Below are positions 9,048-18,504 of a stretch of 64,000 nt of DNA, piece after piece. The translations under genes were made by a program, and so were the position numbers. Every line of letters begins with the position of its first letter. The stretch's first letter is position 1. The DNA lies in assembly GCF_018138085.1 (NCBI RefSeq), contig NZ_CP073105.1, positions 2,604,001-2,668,000 on the forward strand. The letters are read 5' to 3'. The DNA comes from Stutzerimonas stutzeri. Its GTDB lineage: Bacteria > Pseudomonadota > Gammaproteobacteria > Pseudomonadales > Pseudomonadaceae. Under the pieces are notes generated by a model. The model was given only the letters and a program-made list of their open reading frames with translations. It had not been told where the DNA came from and did no database searches.

Positions 9048-9443
9048 ATGGCAAAGCAGACTTACAGCATTTCCGATTTGGCCAACGAGCTCGACATCAC
9101 CACCCGAGCGATCCGCTTCTATGAAGAGCAAGGCATGCTCTCGCCGACCCGGCGCGGCCAGGAGCGTATCTACAGCCCCAAGGATCGCGTTGCGCTAAAG
9201 CTGATCCTGCGCGGCAAGCGCATCGGCTTTTCCCTCGCCGAGTGCAAAACGCTGATCGAACTCTATGACCCCAAGGCCGGCAACCAGAAGCAGCTGAACA
9301 TCATGCTCGGCATGATCGCCGAGCGTCGTCAGCAGCTCGAACAGCAACTGCTCGACATCCAGCAGATGCAGTTGGAGCTGGACACCGCCGAGGAACGCTG
9401 CCTGACCGCGCTGAAAGCGACCGTGGACAAGGCGGCCAGCTGA
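9048..9443 (+). CDS. liuR: MerR-family regulator of the leucine/isovalerate genes
   Basis: DNA-binding regulator of 131 residues with an N-terminal MerR winged HTH (YSISDLANELDITTRAIRFYEEQGML, residues about 5-30), the MerR wing segment ERIYSPKDRVALKLILRGKR, and a C-terminal coiled coil (MIAERRQQLEQQLLDIQQMQ). No metal-binding cysteine cluster is seen, which fits the LiuR branch and not CueR/ZntR types. In P. aeruginosa liuR is the first gene of the cluster; here it is the last on the same strand. I saw no convincing palindromic operator in the 138 bp before it. Whether another liuR copy lies upstream of liuA cannot be seen. Confidence 0.85.
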   Translation: MAKQTYSISDLANELDITTRAIRFYEEQGMLSPTRRGQERIYSPKDRVALKLILRGKRIGFSLAECKTLIELYDPKAGNQKQLNIMLGMIAERRQQLEQQLLDIQQMQLELDTAEERCLTALKATVDKAAS

Positions 9444-9489
9444 AGCCCCGAGCGGCAGCGGCGCAATCCGTCTGCTTTCCGCGGATCGT

Positions 9490-9530
9490 AAACGCTGGTG
9501 GGCTGAAGCGGCACGCCGCCCGGCCCACAC
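9490..9530. repeat. Copy of the dispersed GGTGGGCTGAAGC repeat in the liuR 3' spacer
   Basis: The 271-bp gap between liuR and the convergent M42 peptidase contains GTGGGCTGAAGCGGCACGCC followed by GCCCGGCCCAC, which can fold back on itself. Related copies are clustered at 39785-39935. I see no gene and no clear terminator in the rest of the gap. Confidence 0.5.
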
Positions 9531-9714
9531 AACGAGACGTTTCGGCAGCGCGCACGCGGGACGATCCAGGCCCCAACGGATGTTGGCTGCAAGCACCTTC
9601 CGTAGGGCAGGCGTAGCCCACTGCCGGGCCTCTACCAATCCACACAGTCACTGAAGCGAAACGCCGCGTCCCATTCGCTCGCCATGCAGCGGCTAACGAT
9701 GCCGGTGCTTTCCG

Positions 9715-10788
9715 TCAGGGCGCACCGATATCCAGCAGGTAGGCCACCAGCGTACGCGTACAGGCCTGCATTGCATCCCGGGTGATCAGCTCGTAGCCAT
9801 GGGTGTTTTCGGTCGGCATCGCCAGGCATCCGGCACGCGGCGATGCCCCGGAGCCGAGCACTGCGCTTGCATCGGAGGCGAATCCAGGCATGAGCGCGGG
9901 TTGCGGTGTATAGCCACAGCGAATGGCAGCCGCCAGCAAATCGTCCGAAATCGCCTTGGTGTACAACCCTTTCTCGTCGCCGGTGAGGATGATCGGATCG
10001 GCGCACAGCCGAGTCCCGTACTCCTCGGCGATGGGCCCCACTTCCAACGCGATGCAAACGTCACCCGGCAGGGTTCTCGCCGCGTACTGGGCGCCCGAGT
10101 TGGTCTCTTCCTCATTGGTGGTCAGGACGATATACACATCCTGCTTGAGATCGCTTTTGCGCTGAGCGAGCTGTTCGGCCGCGCGCAATGCAGCGACTAC
10201 CGGCGCACGGTCGTCGAGAAAATGCGCAGCGATGGCATCGTTCACCCGAAACGGCCGTCGCCAGTGCTGGCTCAGCACCACACGCGAGCCGGGCCGAACG
10301 CCCATCTCGACCAGCTCAGCCTGGGTGCGACGGGTAATCACATGGACATCGGCCCACTGCACGTTGCCACCGAGAATATGCGCCGACTGGGGCGATTCCG
10401 AGGTGCCGTGCATCGTGCCGAACGACAAAACGCCGGGCAGTACATCCGTCTCGCCCATCACATCGACCGGGCACATGCCGAAGTTGACCGGGAATGCCCC
10501 ACCCAACGCGACCACATGCAGGCGGCCGTCCTCAGCGATGCGCTTCACGACCATGGCGATCTCGTCCTGATGCGCCATGACACGAATGGCACGCGACTGG
10601 GCGGTTTCGCGTGACACGCCGGCAGCCCGGATCACCCCCACCAGATTGTCAGCAGCATCCATCCATACCTCATCGCAGCTCGCTTCGAGCTCGCGGCGAC
10701 ACACCGCCCGCACCTCTTCCTCCTGACCGCCTGGCCCACGGGCCAGCAATAGAGATTCGAGCAACGCAAAGTCCGCCTCGATCGACAT
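9715..10788 (-). CDS. M42-family metallopeptidase / aminopeptidase-like protein
   Basis: 357-residue protein of the M42 (glutamyl aminopeptidase / TET peptidase-like) family; these are cytoplasmic di-metal aminopeptidases trimming short peptides. Supporting motifs are VMAHQDEIAMVV (first metal-binding His/Asp), FLDDRAPVVAAL (bridging Asp), TTNEEETNSGAQYAA (catalytic/base Glu pair) and a late His in NTHGYELI. The start at 10788 is preceded by AGGAGG; an earlier in-frame start adds 15 unlikely residues. It is divergent from the TRAP operon, sharing the 404-bp region that holds the operon's sigma-54 signals. Its substrate, and any link to the transporter, are unknown. Confidence 0.85.
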   Translation of the reverse strand: MSIEADFALLESLLLARGPGGQEEEVRAVCRRELEASCDEVWMDAADNLVGVIRAAGVSRETAQSRAIRVMAHQDEIAMVVKRIAEDGRLHVVALGGAFPVNFGMCPVDVMGETDVLPGVLSFGTMHGTSESPQSAHILGGNVQWADVHVITRRTQAELVEMGVRPGSRVVLSQHWRRPFRVNDAIAAHFLDDRAPVVAALRAAEQLAQRKSDLKQDVYIVLTTNEEETNSGAQYAARTLPGDVCIALEVGPIAEEYGTRLCADPIILTGDEKGLYTKAISDDLLAAAIRCGYTPQPALMPGFASDASAVLGSGASPRAGCLAMPTENTHGYELITRDAMQACTRTLVAYLLDIGAP

Positions 10789-10924
10789 GCATCCTCCTAT
10801 TCGGATTGGTATCCCCAGTTCTGACCGCAGCATGAACGGAGCGTGCCACCACCGGCGAAACCACTAAGCAGAGGTGCTCTGGAAAACGATGCCCAGGCTT
10901 CGCCCCGCGACGAAGCTGCCCGTA

Positions 10925-11003
10925 TGTCTGGAAATAAGGACACATTTCCATATTTCTGGACGATCACAACCTCGCTCCCTTCATATGTCCATTTTTCTGG
11001 ATA
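10925..11003. promoter_or_regulatory. Three activator boxes (TGTCC-N8-GGACA type) upstream of the TRAP operon
   Basis: Three 18-bp imperfect dyads: TGTCTGGAAATAAGGACA (10925-10942), TTTCCATATTTCTGGACG (10945-10962) and TGTCCATTTTTCTGGATA (10986-11003). They match TGTCC-N8-GGACA at 9, 8 and 9 of 10 arm positions and lie about 98, 140 and 160 bp before the predicted start of transcription, the normal range for sigma-54 activator sites. The same dyad occurs before bdhA, the exported esterase and the porin. Confidence 0.75.
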
Positions 11004-11066
11004 ACCGATCACCTTTCTGCGGCCAAAAAGCCTCTAGAACGGGGCATACAGCAGCTTCACGAACCC

Positions 11067-11082
11067 AGGCACAAAAACTGCT
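11067..11082 (+). promoter_or_regulatory. Sigma-54 (-24/-12) promoter of the TRAP operon
   Basis: AGGCACAAAAACTGCT has GG and GC separated by exactly 10 bp and closely matches TGGCAC-N5-TTGCA. Transcription should begin near 11093, about 100 bp before the dctP-like ATG. The activator boxes lie just upstream. Confidence 0.75.
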
Positions 11083-11192
11083 AGGTAATATCCGCAACGC
11101 GCCAGATCACCGGAACGAGAACGCTGCGGCGGCTCGTTCCGCGTCCCGGCTAGACCGGGCTGCATACCAAAACAACAAAAAAGGAATCTGTA

Positions 11193-12278
11193 ATGTCGAT
11201 CACCAAGAAGCTTTCCCGCCTCGCCTGCGCCATCGGCACCACCGCACTGCTCAGCGCGACACTGGTGAGCGCCAATGCCACCGCCGCCGAAAAGATCCGC
11301 TGGCAGGTTCCGCTGGCCTTCCCGTCGCACCTGATCGGCCTGACCACTCCCATCAAGCATCTGTCCGAATCGCTCAAGGCCATTTCCGGCGGCGACATCC
11401 AGCTGCGCTACTACGAACCCGGTGAGCTGGTGCCGCCGTTCGAAATCATGGATGCGGTCAGCAACGGCAAGTATCCGGCCGGCTACACCTGGATCGGCTA
11501 CGACCAGGGCACCATCCCGGCGTTGCCGCTGTACTCGGGCGCACCCTTCAACATGGAGCCGCCGGCGTACCTCGCCTGGTACTACGAGGGCGACGGCAAG
11601 AAGCTGCTCGAGGAAATCTACGCCGAACGCAACATCCACCCGATGCTGTGCAGCATCATCGGCCCGGAAGGCGCCGGCTGGTTCGCCAAACCGGTCGAGA
11701 AGCTGGAAGACTTCGACGGCCTGCGCATCCGCTTTGCCGGCATTGGCGGCAAGGTGCTGGAAAAGCTCGGCGCTTCGGTCACCATGATTCCGGGCGGCGA
11801 GATCTACCAGGCGCTGGAGCGCAAGACCATCGACGCCACCGAGTTCTCCCAGCCGGCGATCGACAAGATGCTGGGCCTGGACCAGATCATCAAGAACTAC
11901 ATCATGCCGGGCTGGCATCAGACGCTGACCACCTCGCACCTGCTGGTCAACAAGGGCGTCTGGGACAAGCTGGAGCCGCAAAGCCGCGCGCTAATCGAGA
12001 TGGGTTGCGAATCGGCGACGCTCAAAAGCTTCGCCGAAAGCGAGTGGGCGCAGCCGACCGCCTTGCGTGACTACGAGAAGCAGGGCGTGAAGGCGCAGGT
12101 TTTGCCGGAGCCGGTGCTGCGTGAACTGGAGCGCGTGACCAACGAAGTGCTGGACGAAATCGCCGCCAAGGATGAGATGTTCAACCGCGTCCTGACCAGC
12201 CAGCGCGACTTCATGAAGCATCATTCCATCTGGCACAGCAAAGGCTACCTGCCGCGCGATTTCTACAAGTACGACTGA
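11193..12278 (+). CDS. TRAP transporter substrate-binding protein (DctP family)
   Basis: Periplasmic solute-binding protein of a TRAP carboxylate transporter, 361 residues. Residues 1-32 form a Sec signal peptide (KK, hydrophobic TTALLSATLVSA, cleavage after NATAA). The mature protein shows family segments FAGIGGKVLEKLGASVTMIP (including the Arg-containing stretch just before it that binds the carboxylate) and GGEIYQALERKTIDATEFSQ, most like the 2-oxoacid/monocarboxylate (TakP-type) binders. The two membrane subunits follow on the same strand. With bdhA and its shared upstream motif nearby, 3-hydroxybutyrate is a reasonable substrate guess; lactate, pyruvate or another short acid remain possible. 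Confidence 0.9.
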   Translation: MSITKKLSRLACAIGTTALLSATLVSANATAAEKIRWQVPLAFPSHLIGLTTPIKHLSESLKAISGGDIQLRYYEPGELVPPFEIMDAVSNGKYPAGYTWIGYDQGTIPALPLYSGAPFNMEPPAYLAWYYEGDGKKLLEEIYAERNIHPMLCSIIGPEGAGWFAKPVEKLEDFDGLRIRFAGIGGKVLEKLGASVTMIPGGEIYQALERKTIDATEFSQPAIDKMLGLDQIIKNYIMPGWHQTLTTSHLLVNKGVWDKLEPQSRALIEMGCESATLKSFAESEWAQPTALRDYEKQGVKAQVLPEPVLRELERVTNEVLDEIAAKDEMFNRVLTSQRDFMKHHSIWHSKGYLPRDFYKYD

Positions 12279-12458
12279 CCGCAGCGTCAAGCCGGTGCCC
12301 CTGGGCGGGTCTCCCCCAGGTTCGAATGATCGGACAGGATGCGCAGCGGCGGTTTCGCTGCGCTTGCCCGCCCACACGAGCCCGCCCCGCCTTCCGGAGC
12401 ACTGGCCGCCCGATCAGGCCGTGCATGTATTTTCCAATTTCGGATCTCCGAGGTGGCC

Positions 12459-13073
12459 GTGTCCGCTCATCCCGTTTCCCCTAACGAAGCAGTGCCCGCC
12501 GCCCAAGCGGATGCACTGCCGCACAATCGATTGTCCTACTGGCTGGACAAGGCCCTGGTCGCGATCGGCGAAGCCAGCGCCTGGATATGGCTGCTGGTAC
12601 TGGCTGTGGTGTTGACCAACGTGTTCAGCCGCTTCGTGCTGTCGCGCGGCTCCATCGCCCTGGAAGAACTGTCCTGGCACCTGTTCGGCGCCGCCCTGAT
12701 GCTCGCCCTGGCCTACGCGGTAGTGCGCGACGATCACGTACGCGTCGATGTGCTGCGAGAGAAGTTCAGCCTGCGCAGCCAGGCCGTCATCGAGCTCCTG
12801 GCAATCGTCTTCCTGGCCTTGCCAGTGGTGGTGATGATGGTCGATGCGCTGGTGCCCTTCGCCTACCAGGCCTTCATATACGACGAGCGCTCCCAGGCAC
12901 CCAGTGGCCTGCCGCACCGCTTCATCTTCAAGAGTGTGTTGCCGCTCGGCCTGACGCTGTTGGCGCTGGCCCTGCTCTCACGCGCCAGTCGTTGCAGCAC
13001 GCTGTTGTTCAATTTTCCGCGGGTCTTCACGGCCCCGACGCATGACCGCGACCGCGGCCATTCGCAGCCCTGA
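12459..13073 (+). CDS. TRAP transporter small permease (DctQ family)
   Basis: Four-helix membrane subunit of the TRAP transporter, 204 residues from the chosen GTG. Transmembrane stretches include WIWLLVLAVVLTNVFSRFVL, LFGAALMLALAYAVV, AVIELLAIVFLALPVVVMMV and VLPLGLTLLALALL. The conserved EELSWHLFG motif of DctQ proteins is present. The GTG at 12459 (with another in-frame GTG 6 bp earlier) follows a weak GAGG; the frame is open further upstream but that part is not hydrophobic and looks non-coding. It ends 16 bp before the large permease. Confidence 0.85.
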   Translation: MSAHPVSPNEAVPAAQADALPHNRLSYWLDKALVAIGEASAWIWLLVLAVVLTNVFSRFVLSRGSIALEELSWHLFGAALMLALAYAVVRDDHVRVDVLREKFSLRSQAVIELLAIVFLALPVVVMMVDALVPFAYQAFIYDERSQAPSGLPHRFIFKSVLPLGLTLLALALLSRASRCSTLLFNFPRVFTAPTHDRDRGHSQP

Positions 13074-13089
13074 TGGAGTAGCCGTAATC

Positions 13090-14457
13090 ATGGGTCTGGA
13101 ACAAATTCTCGTCATCAGCATGTTCGCCACCTTCATGGGCCTGTTGCTGCTCGGCTTCCCGGTGGCCTGGTCGCTGGCTGGCATCGGACTGCTGTTCGCC
13201 GTGTTCGGCCATGTACTGGTCGAATATTTCGACGCCGATCTCTGGTTCACCTGGGACGGCACCATCGGCGTGCTGGATGCGCGCATCTACGGCATCGTCG
13301 CCAACGAACTGATGGTCGCGCTGCCGCTGTTCATTTTCATGGGCATCATGCTCGACCGCTCCGGCATCGCCGAGCGGCTGATGCACAGCCTGGTGCGGGT
13401 ACTTGGTCCGCTGCGCGGCGGCTACGCAGTGACCGTGGTGCTGGTGGGCATCCTGCTCGCGGCTTCCACCGGCATCGTCGGCGCTTCGGTGGCGCTGCTC
13501 GGCATGCTCTCCATCGGCCCGATGCTGCAAGCCAAGTACAACAAGAGCCTGGCCGTCGGCACTGCCTGTTCGGTCGGCACCCTGGGCATCCTGATTCCGC
13601 CGAGCATCATGCTGGTGTTGATGGCCGACCGCCTGGGTACGTCCGAGGCCTCGGTGGGCAAGCTGTTCATGGGCGCGTTGATCCCCGGCATGTTGCTGGC
13701 ATTGATGTACATCCTCTACATCGTCGTGGTGTCCTGGCTGAAGAAGGACTTCGCCCCCGCGCCGGCCAACCGCTCGAAGCTCGACGGACGTGCGCTGCTC
13801 GATGTGTTCTGGGCCGTGGTGCCGCCCTTCGTACTGATCCTCGCGGTGCTTGGCTCGATCTTCTTCGGCATCGCCACTACTACCGAAGCCTCGGCGGTCG
13901 GCGCCGTTGGCGCGGTGATCATGGCCGCCTGCAGCCGCAAGCTGAACCTCGCGGTTCTCAAGGAAGCGCTGTACCAGACCAGCCGCACCTCGGCGTTTAT
14001 CTTCGGCATCTTCATCGGCGCCACGGTATTCGCCGCCGTGCTGCGCGGCCTGGGTGGTGATGACGTGATCCGTTCGGCGCTGACCGGCCTGCCCTTTGGC
14101 CAGACCGGCGTGCTGCTGACCGTGCTGTTCATTACCTTTCTGCTGGGGTTCTTCCTGGACTGGGTGGAGATCACGCTGATCATCCTGCCGCTGGTCGCGC
14201 CGGTGCTGTTCTCCATGGGCGTCGATCCGCTGTGGTTCGCGATTCTCTTCGCGCTCTGCCTGCAGACCTCCTTCCTGACCCCGCCGGTGGGCTTCGCGCT
14301 GTTCTACATCAAGGGCGTCTGCCCGCCGGAAGTGACCACGCGCGACGTTTACCTGGGCGTGTTGCCCTACATCCTGATTCAACTGCTGGGGCTGGCGCTG
14401 GTGTTCTTCTTCGCGCCGCTGGCGACCTGGCTGCCGAATGAGGTGTATGCCCAGTAA
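13090..14457 (+). CDS. TRAP transporter large permease (DctM family)
   Basis: Ion-coupled channel subunit of the TRAP transporter, 455 residues with about 12 membrane helices. Family features are LLLGFPVAWSLAGIGLLFAV near the N-terminus, ASTGIVGASVALLGMLSIGP, CSVGTLGILIPPSIMLVL and the C-terminal LTPPVGFALFYIKG. The ATG at 13090 has GGAG upstream; an in-frame ATG at 13042 overlaps the dctQ-like gene and would add 16 polar residues, so I prefer 13090. It completes a dctP-Q-M operon driven by the sigma-54 promoter at 11067-11082. Confidence 0.93.
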   Translation: MGLEQILVISMFATFMGLLLLGFPVAWSLAGIGLLFAVFGHVLVEYFDADLWFTWDGTIGVLDARIYGIVANELMVALPLFIFMGIMLDRSGIAERLMHSLVRVLGPLRGGYAVTVVLVGILLAASTGIVGASVALLGMLSIGPMLQAKYNKSLAVGTACSVGTLGILIPPSIMLVLMADRLGTSEASVGKLFMGALIPGMLLALMYILYIVVVSWLKKDFAPAPANRSKLDGRALLDVFWAVVPPFVLILAVLGSIFFGIATTTEASAVGAVGAVIMAACSRKLNLAVLKEALYQTSRTSAFIFGIFIGATVFAAVLRGLGGDDVIRSALTGLPFGQTGVLLTVLFITFLLGFFLDWVEITLIILPLVAPVLFSMGVDPLWFAILFALCLQTSFLTPPVGFALFYIKGVCPPEVTTRDVYLGVLPYILIQLLGLALVFFFAPLATWLPNEVYAQ

Positions 14458-14567
14458 AGGCCAGCTTTACAGGCCTATTTCAGCCTTTGCGCGGCGTACC
14501 GGCTGCCTTGCTCCGAGCAGCCGGCGCCTCCCATAATCTGGCGATCTCAACATGACTGAGCTTTTCC

Positions 14568-16058
<1,491 letters not shown>

Positions 16059-16203
16059 CGCGCCCGCTGCGAAAGGTCTTGTGGCTCGCGCAGCCGGTGG
16101 CAGCGCTCGAGCCTCTCCGTCCGCCTTATCGCTGGCAATTTCAACGCTGCGCCCCGGAGCGAGCCGAAGCGTAACCCCGCTTCGCCCACCCCGCGCTCCG
16201 TCG

Positions 16204-16974
16204 CTACTGCGCCAGCCAGCCGCCGTCGACGTTCCAGGCAACGCCACGGACCTGACGCGCGGCATCGCTGCACAGGAACACCGCCAGTTCGCCCAGCTGT
16301 TCCGGCGTGACGAAATCCAGCGACGGTTGCTTTTCCATCAGCAGTTCACGGGTCGCGCGGATCGGGTCGCCGTGAGTCTGGGCCTTGCTGTCGATCTGCT
16401 GCTGCACCAGCGGCGTCAGCACCCAGCCGGGACAGAGCGCATTGCAGGTCACACCCGTGGTGGCGGTTTCCAGCGCAACGGTCTTGGTCAGGCCCACCAG
16501 GCCATGCTTGGCCGCCACATAGGCGGCTTTCTGCGCCGAGGCCACCAAGCCATGGACCGAGGCGACATTGATGATTCGCCCCCAGTTGCGCTCACGCATC
16601 CCGGGCAGGGCCAGGCGCATGGTGTGGAACGCAGAGGAAAGATTGATCGCGATGATGCTGTCCCAGCGCTCGACCGGAAAGGTCTCGATCGGCGCCACGT
16701 GCTGGATGCCGGCGTTGTTGACCAACACATCGACCGCGCCGAACTCGCGCTCGGTCTGGCCGACCAGATCGGCGATCTGATCCGCATCGGACACGTCTGC
16801 CGGGTGATGCATCACCCGCGTGCCGTGTGCCGAGACGCGCTCGAGCGCGGCGTCCACATCGCCGAATCCATTGAGCATCACATTGGCGCCGGCCTCGGCC
16901 AGCTTGCAGGCGATACCCAGGCCGATGCCACTGGTCGAGCCGGTGATCAATGCGGTCTTGCCTTTGAGAATCAT
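16204..16974 (-). CDS. bdhA: 3-hydroxybutyrate dehydrogenase (short-chain dehydrogenase)
   Basis: NAD-dependent oxidation of (R)-3-hydroxybutyrate to acetoacetate in the cytoplasm. 256 residues, the normal size for BDH1-type bacterial enzymes. The Rossmann nucleotide motif TGSTSGIG is at residues 11-18, NNAG at 86-89, and the catalytic Ser139, Tyr152 and Lys156 lie in INVASVHGLVASAQKAAYVAAK. The C-terminal DGGWLAQ and the lid region ELLMEKQPSLDFVTPEQLGE are typical of 3-hydroxybutyrate dehydrogenases. It converges on the activator gene, and its own upstream region of 681 bp carries a sigma-54 promoter and three dyads. The acetoacetate made would feed the CoA-transferase pairs. Confidence 0.93.
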   Translation of the reverse strand: MILKGKTALITGSTSGIGLGIACKLAEAGANVMLNGFGDVDAALERVSAHGTRVMHHPADVSDADQIADLVGQTEREFGAVDVLVNNAGIQHVAPIETFPVERWDSIIAINLSSAFHTMRLALPGMRERNWGRIINVASVHGLVASAQKAAYVAAKHGLVGLTKTVALETATTGVTCNALCPGWVLTPLVQQQIDSKAQTHGDPIRATRELLMEKQPSLDFVTPEQLGELAVFLCSDAARQVRGVAWNVDGGWLAQ

Positions 16975-17051
16975 GACGGGCTCCGATGGCTACGAAGGGC
17001 TACCAGGCCAGCGCTACGAACGGTGCCGGGTTGACCATCAGCATAGCGGCT

Positions 17052-17067
17052 CGCAGGACCGGTGCCG
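17052..17067 (-). promoter_or_regulatory. Sigma-54 (-24/-12) promoter of bdhA
   Basis: On the minus strand CGGCACCGGTCCTGCG has GG-N10-GC spacing and a near-consensus GGCAC -24 element; the -12 element (CTGCG) is weaker. The predicted start lies near 17041, leaving a leader of roughly 67 bases before the bdhA ATG. Confidence 0.6.
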
Positions 17068-17289
17068 CGCGGAGCCGCGGCCGGGCTCGACGACGCGAGT
17101 ATTGGCGTCACGCCATTGGAAGGTGAGTCATTCATGGATATTCCTTATTGTTCTGATCGCGGCACGCACCGCTAGCCCGCTTCGATCCGCGACGGCCAGC
17201 AAGCGAGACACTGACAAGCACAGCGAAAGCCGTGCCAGACTGGATCGGGCATTGGTAAATACGCTCTCGCCTGCACAGGGCGCGCCCCG

Positions 17290-17405
17290 TGTCGCTGCCA
17301 GGACAGCATTGGCCAGAGCAATACGCTCTTCGCCATGTCCGCACCTCTGGACATGCTCACCACGCGACACACCTTCACGAACAGCCATGTCCTGCGTGCT
17401 GGACA
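17290..17405. promoter_or_regulatory. Three TGTCC/GGACA dyads upstream of bdhA
   Basis: TGTCCGCACCTCTGGACA (17336-17353) and TGTCCTGCGTGCTGGACA (17388-17405) match TGTCC-N8-GGACA perfectly, with centres 52 bp apart. A 16-bp variant with a spacer two bases shorter, TGTCGCTGCCAGGACA, is at 17290-17305. They lie about 255-355 bp before the predicted bdhA start of transcription, far but workable for a looping sigma-54 activator. Apart from these sites and the promoter I see no gene in the 681 bp between bdhA and the KGG-protein gene. Confidence 0.75.
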
Positions 17406-17655
17406 GCGCTGTGCCCCCCTCGGCTTCGGCGACGGGCATCCAAGTATGTTGGGCCAGGGCTTTTTCGTTATCGGCGCCACGGTTAGCGCCGTCCGGTTAG
17501 TTGTCGGATCTGAACTACCGCTCATCGTCGATCGATAAGTGGCTAGAACTCTGATGGGCTCTTATTTTCTGAGTAATTAGGCGACGGGCAATGCAGCGGA
17601 TCGCATTATTTGTCGTCTCGTTAATATCGACTTTCAAGACAGAAGGAGTATCTCC

Positions 17656-18000
17656 ATGGCTGACAAGAAAGAAGGCATGAGCGTTAACGAAGCGGGACGC
17701 AAAGGTGGTGAAGCAACCTCTGCAACGCATGACAAAGAGTTCTACCAAGAGATCGGCAGTAAAGGTGGACAGAACAGTGGCGGCAACTTTGCCAACGACC
17801 CGGAACGCGCTTCCGAGGCCGGTCGCAAAGGCGGCCAAAATAGCGGCGGCAACTTCGCCAATGACCGCGAACGCGCTTCCGAAGCCGGCCAAAAAGGCGG
17901 CCAGAGCAGCGGCGGCAACTTCGCCAACGACCGAGAAAAAGCGTCTGAAGCCGGCCGTAAAGGCGGTGAGCACAGCCACGGCGGTGGCCGTAACAGCTGA
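17656..18000 (+). CDS. KGG-repeat general stress protein
   Basis: Small, very hydrophilic, glycine-rich protein of 114 residues built from four KGG-motif units (stress_3/KGG family, like YciG and conidiation protein 10). The motif appears as AGRKGGEA, GSKGGQNSGGNFAND, AGRKGGQNSGGNFAND and AGQKGGQSSGGNFAND, ending AGRKGGEHSHGGG. The middle units are nearly identical at the DNA level, with a period of about 60 bp. Such proteins accumulate in stationary phase or osmotic stress; the exact role is unknown. A strong ribosome-binding site (AGAAGGAG) precedes it, and a terminator at 18022-18052 follows. Confidence 0.88.
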   Translation: MADKKEGMSVNEAGRKGGEATSATHDKEFYQEIGSKGGQNSGGNFANDPERASEAGRKGGQNSGGNFANDRERASEAGQKGGQSSGGNFANDREKASEAGRKGGEHSHGGGRNS

Positions 18001-18021
18001 TCGAGTCTGGTGCAGCAACCA

Positions 18022-18052
18022 GGGCGAAGGCTGAGCTTTCGCCCTCTCTTTT
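18022..18052 (+). terminator. Rho-independent terminator after the KGG gene
   Basis: Stem GGGCGAA / TTCGCCC with a short loop, followed by TCTCTTTT. It lies between the KGG gene and the DUF2795 gene, so the second gene probably depends on partial readthrough or its own promoter. Confidence 0.7.
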
Positions 18053-18065
18053 AGAGGAGGCTCCT

Positions 18066-18275
18066 ATGACACGAGGTGTTGGCGGTGAGTCATCCGCAAA
18101 CGTCACGACGTTTCTCAAAGGGATCGACTATCCCGCGCGGAAAGAGCAACTGGTCAAGCACGCACAGCAAAATGGCGCCGAATCGTCGGTAATCGATGTG
18201 CTGCAAAAAATGACGGATCAGGAATACGACAACATGGCCGATGTTATGAAAGGTTATGGCGAAACACGAAACTAG
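18066..18275 (+). CDS. DUF2795 family small protein
   Basis: 69-residue protein with the DUF2795 pattern: VTTFLKGIDYPARKEQLVKH, AQQNGAESSVIDVLQKM, then a YDNMADVMKG tail. The function is unknown; family members are often near stress genes. An excellent ribosome-binding site (AGAGGAGG) overlaps the end of the preceding terminator. No signal peptide or membrane segment. Confidence 0.85.
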   Translation: MTRGVGGESSANVTTFLKGIDYPARKEQLVKHAQQNGAESSVIDVLQKMTDQEYDNMADVMKGYGETRN

Positions 18276-18336
18276 CCGATTGTGAAGACGCTTCGTTAAA
18301 TGAAAGCGAGCATGAGTTAATTAGTGTTCGTTTATA

Positions 18337-18370
18337 AATGCCAAGCCGGAATAACCAGCTTGGCATTTTA
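18337..18370 (+). terminator. Rho-independent terminator after the DUF2795 gene
   Basis: Perfect 10-bp stem AATGCCAAGC / GCTTGGCATT around an 11-base loop, followed by TTTA. It closes the stress-gene pair. A second perfect hairpin (CACGGGTTAC / GTAACCCGTG, 18421-18448) lies between it and the convergent pgm gene. Confidence 0.75.
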
Positions 18371-18420
18371 TCTTTGGCGACTGCTTTAAACGTCCAGCGA
18401 CCGGTTTTAATCACCACTTA

Positions 18421-18448
18421 CACGGGTTACGCATCTATGTAACCCGTG
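18421..18448. repeat. 10-bp perfect inverted repeat downstream of pgm
   Basis: CACGGGTTAC and GTAACCCGTG around an 8-base loop. There is no T-run on either side. It may be the 3'-end structure of the pgm mRNA or a protein site. Confidence 0.45.
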
Positions 18449-18504
18449 CGATCAAGAGCGGGCGCCCTTCGCGGTTCGCCCTTGCGCGGCGAACCATGTC
18501 GGTA

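Noticed and set aside
13027..14382. A 451-codon minus-strand frame opposite the TRAP large permease
   Set aside because: Its Gln/His/Arg-rich translation is what antisense of a hydrophobic membrane protein looks like; not a gene.
16820..17500. A possible gene in the long region upstream of bdhA
   Set aside because: Open frames on both strands are low quality and overlap the perfect dyads and the sigma-54 promoter; no recognisable product.
17750..17970. Regularly spaced direct repeats that could suggest a CRISPR-like array
   Set aside because: They are in-frame codon repeats of the KGG protein, with spacers that are also repeated.
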